Shown in pieces: positions 6,757-15,707 of a stretch of DNA of 25,321 nt. Below the pieces are notes generated by a model that was given only the letters and a program-made list of their open reading frames with translations, was not told the DNA's origin and did no database searches. A program made the translations under genes and the position numbers. Position 1 is the first letter of the stretch; each line of letters begins with the position of its first letter. Source of the DNA: MWFE01 sp964481075 (GTDB taxonomy: Bacteria; Bacteroidota; Bacteroidia; Bacteroidales; Tenuifilaceae); contig CAYZSD010000033.1 in NCBI GenBank assembly GCA_964481075.1, forward strand, positions 1-25,321, written 5' to 3'.

Positions 6757-9700
6757 TTATGCTTCAATCTTTTCAACTTTAATGGAAGTAACCAGGTCGG
6801 TGTCTAGTTCAACTGACGATATAGTACCACAAGGTAAAGAATCGACCAGACAAATCTCTCGTGCAAGGGTTTGGCTTGCAATGTACTCACGATGAGTTTC
6901 TATCGCCTGAACAATTGAATCATGTTTTATTATGCTTATCTTAATCTTGTCGGTTACCTCAAAACCAGCGTCCTTCCTCAGATTCTGTATTCGGTTGATG
7001 AGTTCCCGGGCAATCCCTTCCTGCCTTAGCGAATCGGTTACTGTTATGTCCAACGCAACCGTAAACTTGCCCTCATTTGCTACCAGCCATCCAGGAATAT
7101 CTTCCGAAAGGATTTCAACGTCCTCGGTGGTTATCGCTTCCTGTAATCCATTAATGCTAACCAAGAAGCTGCCATTCCGTTCAAGGGTGCTAATATCTTG
7201 TTGGCTCATAGAAGCTATCGAAGCCGACACCTCTTTCATCGACTTTCCAAAACGTGGACCAAGGGTTTTAAAATTGGGTTTTATTTTTTTAACCAAAACA
7301 CCTGATGAGTCGTCGAGAAACTCCATCTCCTTCACATTCACCTCGGTAAGAATAAGGTTTTGAACTAGTTGCAACTGCTCACGGAACTTCTCGTTAAGCA
7401 CAGGAACCATCATTTTGCTAAGGGGCTGCCTTACCTTTATGCTTACCTTACGTCGCAAGCTAAGAACCATGGAAGATAGGTTTTGGGCTATCTCCATACG
7501 TTCCTCTAAATCCTTTTCAATGAAAGCCAAGTTAGCTTTTAGGAAGTGTGAGAGGTGAACGCTTTCAGCATCGTGTCTCTTGCTGATAGAGTTAAGGTCG
7601 ATAAAAAGTTGATCGCTGTAGAAAGGGATGATGGGTGCCGCCAGAATTGCAACCGTTTCAAGGCATGTGTAAAGGGTTTGGTAAGCGGCAATCTTATCGG
7701 TATCGTAGCTGCCACCCCAGAACCGCTTACGGTTTAGCCTAACATACCAGTTGCTAAGGTTTTCGGTAACAAAATCCTGAATAGCCCTACCTGCACGGGT
7801 TGGCTCATAGCAATTGTATGCATCCTCCACCTCAGCAATCAATGAGTTGAGAAGCGAGATTATCCATCGGTCAATCTCGGAACGATTTGCCACTGGAACC
7901 TCGGGCTCGCTATAGGTGAATCCATCGACATTGGCGTAGAGGGCAAAAAACGAGTAGGTGTTATAAAGTGTTCCAAAAAATTTTCGTTTCACCTCTTCAA
8001 CACCCTCAATATCGAACTTTAGGTTGTCCCAGGGTTGTGCGTTGGTTATCATATACCAGCGAAGGGGGTCTGAACCATGCTTTTCAATCACCTCGAAGGG
8101 GTCAACAGCATTGCCCAGCCGCTTGCTCATCTTATTCCCATTCTTGTCGAGCACTAAACCATTGGAAATTATGTTTTTGAATGCAACCGAATCGAAAAGC
8201 ATCGTTGAAAGGGCATGTAGCGTGAAGAACCACCCACGGGTTTGGTCAACTCCTTCGGCAATAAAATCGGAGGGGAAATCATCATTGAATAGCTCTTTAT
8301 TCTCAAAAGGATAGTGAATTTGAGCGTATGGCATTGCTCCAGAGTCGAACCAAACGTCTATGAGGTCTAGTTCACGGTGCATCTTTTTCCCCGAAGGGGA
8401 AACAAGGATAATATTGTCAACGTAAGGACGATGTAAATCGAGTATGCTGTAGTTCTCCTTGCTAAAGTTCCCCGTTTCAAATCCTTCGAGGGGATTCTTT
8501 TCCATGAAGCCAGCTTTCACCGATTTCTCACACTCGTTTTTAAGCTCCTCAACTGAGCCAACACAAACCATCTCCGTTCGGTCGTCCGAAACCCATATAG
8601 GAAGGGGTGTTCCCCAGAAACGAGAGCGTGAAAGGTTCCAATCGACGAGATTCTCAAGCCACTTGCCAAATCGTCCTGTTCCAGTGCTGGCTGGCTTCCA
8701 GTTGATGGTATCGTTAAGCTCAAGCATGCGCTCTTTCAGTGCGGTTGTTCTGATGAACCAGCTGTCAAGTGGGTAATAAAGTACAGGCTTGTCGGTTCTC
8801 CAGCAGTGCGGGTAGTTATGAACGTGTTTTTCGATACGGAAGGCCTTTTTCTCTTTTTTAAGCCACACACAAAGGTCAACATCGAGGGTCTCTTGGTCGG
8901 GCGATACGTTCTGGATGTACTCATTCTTGACAAATCGACCTGCAAATTCTTTGTATAAATCAACGTTGACGTGGTTTTTTATGAAGTCCTGATGAAGATC
9001 CTCAATCTGGTAAAACTTTCCAGTGCGGTCAACCATAGGTTCGGCACTACCCAGTTTGTCTCTTAGGATAAGAGGAGCTATACCCGACTGCTTTGCAACC
9101 CTGTCGTCGTCGGCACCAAAAGTAGGTGCAATATGAACTACACCAGTCCCATCTTCGGTGGTAACAAAATCGCCTGTAACAACCCTAAACGCATCCCCTT
9201 CGGGCTTAATCCAAGGGAAGAGCTGGTGGTAACGGATGTCTGCCAGTTCGGTTCCGTTAAACTCAGCAACAACCCTAAAAGGCACTTTTTTGTCGCCTTG
9301 CTTGTATTCATCGAAAGATAAATCGGAGTTTTCGGGTTTAAAGTAAACATCCTGAAGGTCCTTGGCTAGAACAACAGAAATTGGATCGCCGCTGTAAGGG
9401 TTGAAGGTTTCCACTTGTACATACTTAATCTTTGCACCCACAGCCAGTGCGGTATTGGAGGGAAGTGTCCAAGGTGTGGTTGTCCACGCAAGGATGAAAA
9501 CGTTGTTGTTTTTATGCTGATACAGGAACTCGGATTTTTCGTTACGGATAACCATAAACTGTGCCACAACGGTAGTATCCTTCACATCGCGGTAGCAACC
9601 AGGTTGATTCAACTCATGTGTGCTAAGTCCAGTTCCAGCAGCAGGCGAATAGGGTTGAATGGTCTTGCCTTTATACAACAGTCCCTTATTAAACAATTCC

Positions 9701-10197
9701 TTAAGCAAGTACCATAATGTTTCAATGTATCGATTATCGTAGGTGATGTAGGGGTTATCCATGTCCACCCAGTATCCCATTTTGAGGGTTAACTCCTCCC
9801 AAAGGTCGGTATATTTCATTACATCGATACGGCACTTCTCGTTATACTCCTCAATGGAAATTTTCTTACCTATATCCTCCTTTGTGATGCCAAGCATCTT
9901 CTCAACACCAAGCTCAACAGGAAGGCCATGAGTGTCCCATCCAGCTTTTCGGTGAACCTGATAGCCTTGTTGAGTTTTGTACCGGCAGAAGATGTCTTTT
10001 ATGGTTCGTGCCATCACATGGTGAATTCCAGGAATTCCATTGGCAGAAGGTGGACCCTCGTAGAAAACGAAGGTGGGCTGACCCTCACGTGTATGTAAAC
10101 TCTTATGAAATGTGTTGTTTTTCTCCCAGATTTCAAGAATCTGCTTATTCACCTGCGAGAGGTTTAACCCCTTGTATTCTTTGAATTTAGTTTTCAT
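6757..10197 (-). CDS. ileS: Isoleucyl-tRNA synthetase, eukaryote-like (IleRS2) type
   Basis: IleS charges tRNA-Ile and edits misactivated valine. At 1146 residues it is longer than the E. coli type and lacks a C-terminal Cys4 zinc finger, as expected for the IleRS2 clade. The Rossmann-fold signature at residues 57-60 is GIHH (10018-10029) within GPPSANGIPGIHH, where canonical enzymes have HIGH. KMSKR lies at 689-693 in NGNKMSKRLGN. The CP1 editing domain shows TTPWTLPSNTALAV and GTGVVHIAPTFGADD, including the editing Asp. GWDTHGLPVELGVE and GVDQTRGWFF are further class Ia landmarks. The anticodon-binding helical domain (NLSNWYVRLNRKRFW) and a long C-terminal extension follow. It is first of a pair with the DksA-like gene. 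A complete Bacteroidota-type promoter lies 36-66 bases ahead of the ATG. Confidence 0.97.
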   Translation of the reverse strand: MKTKFKEYKGLNLSQVNKQILEIWEKNNTFHKSLHTREGQPTFVFYEGPPSANGIPGIHHVMARTIKDIFCRYKTQQGYQVHRKAGWDTHGLPVELGVEKMLGITKEDIGKKISIEEYNEKCRIDVMKYTDLWEELTLKMGYWVDMDNPYITYDNRYIETLWYLLKELFNKGLLYKGKTIQPYSPAAGTGLSTHELNQPGCYRDVKDTTVVAQFMVIRNEKSEFLYQHKNNNVFILAWTTTPWTLPSNTALAVGAKIKYVQVETFNPYSGDPISVVLAKDLQDVYFKPENSDLSFDEYKQGDKKVPFRVVAEFNGTELADIRYHQLFPWIKPEGDAFRVVTGDFVTTEDGTGVVHIAPTFGADDDRVAKQSGIAPLILRDKLGSAEPMVDRTGKFYQIEDLHQDFIKNHVNVDLYKEFAGRFVKNEYIQNVSPDQETLDVDLCVWLKKEKKAFRIEKHVHNYPHCWRTDKPVLYYPLDSWFIRTTALKERMLELNDTINWKPASTGTGRFGKWLENLVDWNLSRSRFWGTPLPIWVSDDRTEMVCVGSVEELKNECEKSVKAGFMEKNPLEGFETGNFSKENYSILDLHRPYVDNIILVSPSGKKMHRELDLIDVWFDSGAMPYAQIHYPFENKELFNDDFPSDFIAEGVDQTRGWFFTLHALSTMLFDSVAFKNIISNGLVLDKNGNKMSKRLGNAVDPFEVIEKHGSDPLRWYMITNAQPWDNLKFDIEGVEEVKRKFFGTLYNTYSFFALYANVDGFTYSEPEVPVANRSEIDRWIISLLNSLIAEVEDAYNCYEPTRAGRAIQDFVTENLSNWYVRLNRKRFWGGSYDTDKIAAYQTLYTCLETVAILAAPIIPFYSDQLFIDLNSISKRHDAESVHLSHFLKANLAFIEKDLEERMEIAQNLSSMVLSLRRKVSIKVRQPLSKMMVPVLNEKFREQLQLVQNLILTEVNVKEMEFLDDSSGVLVKKIKPNFKTLGPRFGKSMKEVSASIASMSQQDISTLERNGSFLVSINGLQEAITTEDVEILSEDIPGWLVANEGKFTVALDITVTDSLRQEGIARELINRIQNLRKDAGFEVTDKIKISIIKHDSIVQAIETHREYIASQTLAREICLVDSLPCGTISSVELDTDLVTSIKVEKIEA

Positions 10198-10232
10198 CTA
10201 TGTTGGTTAAAAAAGTCTTTTTAAAAAACTCA

Positions 10233-10263
10233 CAAAGATAGGTTAACGTACTATAAAATCAAA
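10233..10263 (-). promoter_or_regulatory. Putative promoter of ileS (TTTG-N19-TAnnTTTG)
   Basis: On the minus strand, TTTG (10260-10263) is followed after 19 bases by TATCTTTG (10233-10240). This fits the Bacteroidota primary sigma consensus at both elements and in spacing. The predicted start lies about 28 bases ahead of the ileS ATG. It is the most complete promoter match I found in the window. Confidence 0.65.
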
Positions 10264-10321
10264 ACATTGAATGTAAAACAAATGTATTTTGCTTTAATTT
10301 TATAGTTACATCAAAAACCAC

Positions 10322-10329
10322 TATTTTTG
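10322..10329 (+). promoter_or_regulatory. Putative -7 box of the YfhO-like gene
   Basis: TATTTTTG matches TAnnTTTG. A weak TTTA lies 19 bases upstream as a -33 candidate (10299-10302). The predicted start falls near 10336, about 25 bases ahead of the ATG at 10361. Together with the ileS promoter it makes the 163-base gap a divergent promoter region. Confidence 0.5.
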
Positions 10330-10360
10330 ACCTCATTACAAAAACCAAACAATTCAAACA

Positions 10361-12793
10361 ATGAGGTCAATAGTTAAGCGCTTCATTCCACATCTTGTAG
10401 CAATTGCCACATTTATTGTTGCTTCCTACATCTACTTTTCTCCTTTGCTTCAAGGAAAGGGACTATCGCAACACGATATCGAGCAGTTCAGGGGTTCGGC
10501 GCAAGAAGTAATCGAACACCGTGAGAAATACGGGGAGGAACCACTTTGGACAAACAGCATGTTTGGTGGAATGCCTGCCTACCTTATATCAACGCTTTAT
10601 CCGGGCAATCTTCTGACGAAAATTGACAGAATTCTTCAATTTGGGAAAAGGCCTGCAAGCACTATCTTTTTTACCTTCGTGGGGTTTTACATCCTTCTGT
10701 TGGTTCTGGGTGTAAACCCTTGGCTTAGCATTGTAGGCGCTTTTGCCTACGGTCTTTCGTCGTACTTCTTCATTGTGATTGAGGCGGGCCACAACGCAAA
10801 AATTCATGCCATTAGCTATGTTGCCCCAATGATTGCGGGCATGATACTTGCTTTTAAGGGGAAGTACATCGGAGGTTTGGCCCTTTTTGCCCTTTTCTTA
10901 GGGCTTAATCTCGATGCTGGGCATGTTCAAATCACCTACTACGCTGGTTTCATTATGCTTGCTTTAGGCGTAGCTTTCTTAATAGAAGCGATTAAAAACA
11001 AAACCCTATCGCAATTCTCTAAGGCTATTGGAGTTCTTGCAATTGCTGGAGTTCTTGCTGTTGGAGCCAACTTTTCGCGGCTTTATTTCACCTATGAATC
11101 GGGAAAATATTCCATTCGTGGAGCCACTGAGCTTTCTACACGAGGTGAGGATAGAACAACAGGGCTTGACAAGGAGTATGCTACAGCATGGAGCTATGGG
11201 GTAACTGAAACCTTTAATCTGCTTATACCAAACCTAATGGGTGGTGCATCTGGAGCAGATTTCGGAACAGATTCTCACACCTATAAATTTCTTATCAGCA
11301 ATCGAGTTCCACCCGCACAGGCAAGGACAATAGTAAAACAACTTCCAGCCTATTGGGGCCCGCAGCCCATGACCTCGGGTCCTGTTTACATTGGTTCAAT
11401 CGTAGTGTTCCTCTTTATTCTCAGCTTTTTCGTTTTGAGGGGGACTGTAAAATGGGCCCTTGTTTCAGTTACTATCCTCGGAATTATGCTTGCCTGGGGA
11501 AGAAATTTTATGCCCCTTACCGATTTTTTCCTTCACTACTTCCCTGGTTACAATAAGTTTCGAACGGTTTCCATGATTCTTTACATAGCAGAGCTAACAA
11601 TTCCTCTTCTTGGAATTCTAGCAGTTAAGGAAGTTTATCAAGGCAATGTTAGCCGTGAGAAGTTTTTGAATAGTCTTAAGTGGGCTGTTGGCATTGCTGG
11701 AGGTATATGCCTTTTCTTCATAGCTTTTGGTGGTAGCATTTTTGGCTTTCAGGCCGAGGTTGACCAACGTTACCTTGATGCAGGCTATTTCCCTCCCGAA
11801 ATGTTCGATGCCATTAGGCTCGATAGGCAATCGATGCTTAGAGCCGACTCATTCCGGTCATTAGTATTCATCCTTCTTGGTGCAGCAACACTTCTGGGCT
11901 TTTACCTCAAGAAGCTGAAACCAGCCCACTTCATTGTTGCACTTGGCCTATTGATAATCTCCGATCTTTGGGTTGTGAATCGAAGGTACTTGAATAACGA
12001 CAGCTTTGTTCCCCAATCGAAGGTTGAAAAACCTTTCTCTCCTAGTCTTGCCGACAGGCAGATTATGAACGACACCACCTTGTACTTTAGAGTCTTCAAC
12101 AGAACAGTTAGTACTTTCAACGACGCCAGAACCTCATTCTTCCATAAATCGATAGGAGGATATCATGGGGCAAAGCTACGGAGATATCAGGAAATCATCG
12201 ACTACCACATCTCTCGTGGCAATATCGCTGTACTTAATATGCTCAATACCCGCTACGTTATCGATAGAGCGGAACAGGGTTCGGTAGCTCGCTTCAACCC
12301 TGGGGCTATGGGCAATGCTTGGTTTGTCGATACATTAAAGTTTGTTGAGAATGCCGATGAAGAAATTGATGCGCTGAACGGGTTCAACCCTTTAACAACA
12401 GCTATTATCGACATGAGGTTTGAACATGCAGTTGATAAACATATTTTCCCTTCAAGTGAAACAGATGAAATATTTCTTGCGGAGTATCGTGCCAACAGGC
12501 TCGTTTACAAGAGTAACCTCGCAGAGCCTCGTCTTGCAGTTTTTTCAGATGTATATTACCCAACAGGTTGGATTGCTACAATCAATGGCCAAGAACATGA
12601 GCATATAAGGGTGAACTACATACTTCGAGCCATGATGATTCCTGCTGGGAGCAACGAAATTGTCTTTGAGTTTAAGCCAAAAATGTACCAAGTAGGCTTT
12701 GGGGTTGACCTAACAATTTCTATGCTAGTAATCCTTATCACACTTGGTTGGGTAGGTTTAGAAGCAGCAAAAGTTTGGCGTAATGAAAATTAA
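10361..12793 (+). CDS. YfhO-family polytopic membrane protein
   Basis: This is an 810-residue inner-membrane protein. The N-terminus (first helix about 9-29), then the loop GLSQHDIEQFRGS with Asp39, resembles Bacteroidota YfhO-family proteins with a GT-C-like fold. About ten further hydrophobic segments run to about residue 545. A soluble C-terminal part follows, with a periplasmic-like domain ending in VYYPTGWIATINGQ and PAGSNEIVFEFKP, then a last helix at about 785-803. In Firmicutes, YfhO-type proteins transfer sugars from lipid carriers to teichoic acids. The substrate in Bacteroidota is not known to me, so a role in envelope glycan transfer is inference. The gene starts a plus-strand run, and ftsX follows after 50 bases. 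The family is fairly certain, the biochemical role is not. Confidence 0.8.
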   Translation: MRSIVKRFIPHLVAIATFIVASYIYFSPLLQGKGLSQHDIEQFRGSAQEVIEHREKYGEEPLWTNSMFGGMPAYLISTLYPGNLLTKIDRILQFGKRPASTIFFTFVGFYILLLVLGVNPWLSIVGAFAYGLSSYFFIVIEAGHNAKIHAISYVAPMIAGMILAFKGKYIGGLALFALFLGLNLDAGHVQITYYAGFIMLALGVAFLIEAIKNKTLSQFSKAIGVLAIAGVLAVGANFSRLYFTYESGKYSIRGATELSTRGEDRTTGLDKEYATAWSYGVTETFNLLIPNLMGGASGADFGTDSHTYKFLISNRVPPAQARTIVKQLPAYWGPQPMTSGPVYIGSIVVFLFILSFFVLRGTVKWALVSVTILGIMLAWGRNFMPLTDFFLHYFPGYNKFRTVSMILYIAELTIPLLGILAVKEVYQGNVSREKFLNSLKWAVGIAGGICLFFIAFGGSIFGFQAEVDQRYLDAGYFPPEMFDAIRLDRQSMLRADSFRSLVFILLGAATLLGFYLKKLKPAHFIVALGLLIISDLWVVNRRYLNNDSFVPQSKVEKPFSPSLADRQIMNDTTLYFRVFNRTVSTFNDARTSFFHKSIGGYHGAKLRRYQEIIDYHISRGNIAVLNMLNTRYVIDRAEQGSVARFNPGAMGNAWFVDTLKFVENADEEIDALNGFNPLTTAIIDMRFEHAVDKHIFPSSETDEIFLAEYRANRLVYKSNLAEPRLAVFSDVYYPTGWIATINGQEHEHIRVNYILRAMMIPAGSNEIVFEFKPKMYQVGFGVDLTISMLVILITLGWVGLEAAKVWRNEN

Positions 12794-12801
12794 CGAACTG
12801 T

Positions 12802-12835
12802 TTTGTATCATTTTAGCTTTGTTGAGCTAACTTTG
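12802..12835 (+). promoter_or_regulatory. Putative promoter of ftsX with two overlapping -7 boxes
   Basis: TTTG (12802-12805) is followed after 22 bases by TAACTTTG (12828-12835). A second exact -7 match, TAGCTTTG, lies at 12814-12821. The downstream box would place the RNA start at or within a few bases of the ATG at 12844, giving a nearly leaderless mRNA; the upstream one would leave a leader of about 15 bases. Confidence 0.45.
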
Positions 12836-12843
12836 CGGTCGCC

Positions 12844-13719
12844 ATGAGATCAGAAAATCGAAGCACAAAGTGGAGATTGAGAAGCTCCTACGTTTCATCC
12901 ATCATAAGCAACTCGCTGGTTTTGTTTATGTTGGGTATTCTAATGCTATTGCTCTTCAACGCCAAACGGCTTTCCGATTACGTGAAAGAAAATATTGGTT
13001 TCTCGGTAATCCTTCACGATGATGTTCGTGAGGTTGAAGCAAACTTCCTCCGTAAAACTCTCGATGCCTCCCCATATATTCGTTCAACTCAATACGTTTC
13101 AAAGGAAGAGGCGGCAAAAGAGCTTCAGCAGGAATTAGGTGAGGACTTCATCGGGTTTCTAGGGTACAACCCCCTTTCTTCATCCGTTGAGGTTAGGCTA
13201 AAAGCTATCTATGCAAACCCCGATAGCATTCGAAAAATTGAGGATGAGCTTATGGCTCATAGGCCTGTAAAAGAAGTTTTCTACCAAAAGTCGCTGGTAA
13301 ATCTTGTTAATGAGAACGTTAGAAAGATAAGTGCGATTTTAATAGTCTTTGGTTCGCTTCTTTACTTTGTAGCTATTGTTTTAATCAATAACACGATAAG
13401 GCTTTCAGTTTATTCAAAGCGTTTCATTATTAACACCATGAAGCTGGTTGGGGCAACCTGGGGATTTATTAGAAAACCTTTCCTTTTGAAGGGAGTTCTG
13501 CATGGACTTTACGCCTCAATTCTTGCTATTGCTATGCTTTGCAGCGTGATTTACCTTATTCAACAGGAGTTTTTTGAGATTGTTAACTTTGGGCAAATTG
13601 AGCTCCTCACAGCTATTTTTGGCCTGGTGCTGGTAACGGGTATGATTATTAATCTTTTATCAACTTTTCTGGCAGTGAATAAGTATCTGAGGCTCAAAAC
13701 AGACGAACTTTATTACTAA
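12844..13719 (+). CDS. ftsX: Cell division protein FtsX
   Basis: FtsX is the membrane subunit of the FtsEX complex, which passes a cytoplasmic ATP signal to peptidoglycan hydrolases at the septum. The 291-residue protein has the expected plan. After a basic cytoplasmic tail, TM1 lies at about 22-40. A periplasmic domain runs to about 155 (YVKENIGFSVILHDDV, QYVSKEEAAKELQQELGEDF, NPLSSSVEVRL), and three more helices follow at about 160-182, 212-240 and 252-278. The FtsX-typical MKLVGATWGFIRKPFLLKG lies between TM2 and TM3. The ATPase partner ftsE is not in the window. It starts the ftsX-DUF3098-uppP-truB-queA order common in Bacteroidota. Confidence 0.93.
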   Translation: MRSENRSTKWRLRSSYVSSIISNSLVLFMLGILMLLLFNAKRLSDYVKENIGFSVILHDDVREVEANFLRKTLDASPYIRSTQYVSKEEAAKELQQELGEDFIGFLGYNPLSSSVEVRLKAIYANPDSIRKIEDELMAHRPVKEVFYQKSLVNLVNENVRKISAILIVFGSLLYFVAIVLINNTIRLSVYSKRFIINTMKLVGATWGFIRKPFLLKGVLHGLYASILAIAMLCSVIYLIQQEFFEIVNFGQIELLTAIFGLVLVTGMIINLLSTFLAVNKYLRLKTDELYY

Positions 13720-13750
13720 ATTTTTTCATCGAAATAATACCTAATTAAAA

Positions 13751-14014
13751 ATGGCAAAGCAAAAGGCAAAACCTGTCAGCGACAAAGAAACCGTCGGGCT
13801 GTTCCCCCTTGGAAAAGAGAACTATAAGCTGATTCTGATTGGTTTAGGGATTATCCTTTTAGGATTTATTCTAATGATAGGAGGTGGATCGAAGGATCCA
13901 AACGTTTTTAACGAAGAAATTTTTAGCTTTCGACGAATAACCCTAGCCCCAATCCTTGTACTTTTTGGGTTCCTCTTCCAGATTTATGCAATAATGAAGA
14001 AACCAAAGGAATAG
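13751..14014 (+). CDS. DUF3098 family small membrane protein
   Basis: This 87-residue protein has two hydrophobic helices at about 27-45 and 64-82. They are joined by a loop with GGGSKDPNVFNEEIFSFRRITLAP. The pattern GKENYKLILIGLGIILLGF followed by DPNVFN and FSFRRI fits DUF3098, a family of unknown function found next to ftsX in Bacteroidota. The ATG at 13751 lies 31 bases after ftsX, and uppP follows 43 bases on. The position suggests an envelope or division role, but nothing in the sequence shows a catalytic site. Confidence 0.85.
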   Translation: MAKQKAKPVSDKETVGLFPLGKENYKLILIGLGIILLGFILMIGGGSKDPNVFNEEIFSFRRITLAPILVLFGFLFQIYAIMKKPKE

Positions 14015-14057
14015 CAAGGAATTAGCCATTTTATTTCCTAAAGGTAAATAGTATAAG

Positions 14058-14849
14058 ATGGATTTACTACAGGCACTAATTCTTGGAATAATCCAAGGAT
14101 TAACCGAATTCTTACCCGTTAGCAGTTCGGGTCATATCGAAATTGGGAAAGTACTTCTCGGAGTTAATGCAGAGGAAAGCTTAGCGTTTACCGTTGCGGT
14201 TCATGGTGCAACGGTTTTAAGTACAATCGTTGTTTTCCGTGATGATATAGCCAAAATTATTGGCGGTGTGTTTAAATTTCAGTGGAATAGCGAATCTCAA
14301 TTTGCTGTCAATATTTTTCTGTCTCTCTTACCAGTAGCAATTGTTGGAGTTTTCTTCAAGGATAAAGTTGAGGCTCTTTTTACAGGAAACCTTTTGCTTG
14401 TTGGTTCTATGCTACTGATTACAGCCACCCTCTTGGGATTAACGATGATAATCAAGCACAAACAAGAGAAGCCTATCGGCTTAAAGGATGCTCTGATTAT
14501 CGGTATAGCACAAGCTTTCGCTGTTATTCCAGGCATATCACGTTCGGGTGCTACAATAGCAACCGGACTAATCCTTGGGAAAAACAAAGCCGAGGTTGCC
14601 CGCTTCTCCTTCTTGATGGTGCTTATACCTATTCTTGGGGCAAACTTCCTCGATATTGTTAAGGGCGACTATACTTCTGACGCCGGGGTAGGCGTATGGG
14701 CTATCGTGGTGGGTTTCATTTCAGCCTTTGCTTTTGGTTATATTGCCTGTCGGTGGATGATCTCTCTTGTGAAGCGGGGCAAATTACTTTGGTTTGCCAT
14801 TTACTGTTCTTTGGTGGGGCTAACCTCAATTATCACTATGTTGATTTAG
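14058..14849 (+). CDS. uppP: Undecaprenyl-diphosphate phosphatase
   Basis: UppP (BacA) dephosphorylates undecaprenyl pyrophosphate, recycling the lipid carrier of peptidoglycan and other glycans, and its overproduction gives bacitracin resistance. The 263-residue length is typical. Both family motifs are present: the Glu17-containing TEFLPVSSSGH at 16-26, and PGISRSGAT at 158-166 with the catalytic Arg162. About eight hydrophobic helices span the protein. The truB start lies 8 bases after its stop, so the two are surely in one transcript. Upstream are DUF3098 and ftsX. Confidence 0.96.
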   Translation: MDLLQALILGIIQGLTEFLPVSSSGHIEIGKVLLGVNAEESLAFTVAVHGATVLSTIVVFRDDIAKIIGGVFKFQWNSESQFAVNIFLSLLPVAIVGVFFKDKVEALFTGNLLLVGSMLLITATLLGLTMIIKHKQEKPIGLKDALIIGIAQAFAVIPGISRSGATIATGLILGKNKAEVARFSFLMVLIPILGANFLDIVKGDYTSDAGVGVWAIVVGFISAFAFGYIACRWMISLVKRGKLLWFAIYCSLVGLTSIITMLI

Positions 14850-14857
14850 AGTAAAAT

Positions 14858-15565
14858 ATGGTTATTGGATTTGATAAGGAAACCGATTGGAGAGAGGGGG
14901 TGATTCTACTTATCGACAAACCCTATGGGTGGACTTCTTTCAATGCTGTAAGCAAAATTCGTTGGCTGTTACACCACCGGCTTAAGCTAAAGAAGATAAA
15001 GGTAGGCCATGCAGGCACCCTCGACCCTTTGGCAACCGGCTTGCTGGTAATATGTATCGGAAAGGCGACCAAAAAAGTAACTGAACTAATCATTGAGGAC
15101 AAAGAATACATTGCCACGTTCAGATTAGGAGCAACAACCCCATCGTTTGACCTTGAAACACAGGTAGACAAGGAGTATCCCGTTGAGCACATTACAAGAG
15201 AAGTGATTGAAAATGCGCTTCTTAGCCTAACTGGAGAGCAAATGCAGGTTCCTCCTCTTTTCTCGGCAAAAAGTGTCGATGGAGGTCGAGCCTATAAACT
15301 TGCCCGAAGGGGTGTTGATCATGAACTTGCTCCCGTCCCTGTTATTATTCATCAGCTGGAGATACTTAGGTTCGAGCTACCCTTACTTGAGCTGAAAGTG
15401 AAATGCAGTAAAGGAACATACATTCGGTCTTTAGCCCGAGATATAGGTAAAACCGTTAACTCTGGAGCACACCTTATTGAACTTCGAAGGACTGCAAGTG
15501 GCTCTTATCTAGTTGATAACGCAATGTCTTTAGATTTTTTTGAAGAAAAAATAAAAAGCATGTAA
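14858..15565 (+). CDS. truB: tRNA pseudouridine(55) synthase
   Basis: TruB makes pseudouridine 55 in the T-loop of elongator tRNAs. The 235-residue protein opens with LLIDKPYGWTSFNAV at about 17-31. Next is the catalytic signature KVGHAGTLDPLATGLL, with Asp56 as the nucleophile. Then come RLGATTPSFDLE, the TGEQMQVPPLFSAKSVDGGRAYKLAR block and CSKGTYIRSLARDIG, all typical of TruB. There is no long C-terminal PUA domain, as in many Bacteroidota homologs. It follows uppP by 8 bases. Behind it a 142-base gap precedes queA. In that gap I found no TAnnTTTG box and no good hairpin. Confidence 0.96.
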   Translation: MVIGFDKETDWREGVILLIDKPYGWTSFNAVSKIRWLLHHRLKLKKIKVGHAGTLDPLATGLLVICIGKATKKVTELIIEDKEYIATFRLGATTPSFDLETQVDKEYPVEHITREVIENALLSLTGEQMQVPPLFSAKSVDGGRAYKLARRGVDHELAPVPVIIHQLEILRFELPLLELKVKCSKGTYIRSLARDIGKTVNSGAHLIELRRTASGSYLVDNAMSLDFFEEKIKSM

Positions 15566-15707
15566 CCAAGTGGCACTTCTTCCGTATAAGGCACACAGTA
15601 CCCGATTGGGAACATAAACCAATAAAAAGCATTATTAATCAAACAAAAGAGGGATTTTTCTGTTTTTATCCAGAGGTTTTTTACGAAACTTTTCAAAAAT
15701 AACATAT

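Noticed and set aside
6932..7363. 143-codon plus-strand frame inside ileS
   Set aside because: It is a by-product of ileS codon use on the opposite strand; the product is not family-like.
12813..12830. Inverted repeat TTAGCT-N6-AGCTAA ahead of ftsX as a terminator of the YfhO-like gene
   Set aside because: The 6-bp stem is AT-rich and has no T-tract. It overlaps the -7 boxes and is better explained by them.
15566..15707. Promoter or RNA element in the truB-queA gap
   Set aside because: I found no TAnnTTTG box, no strong hairpin and no riboswitch-like core in these 142 bases.
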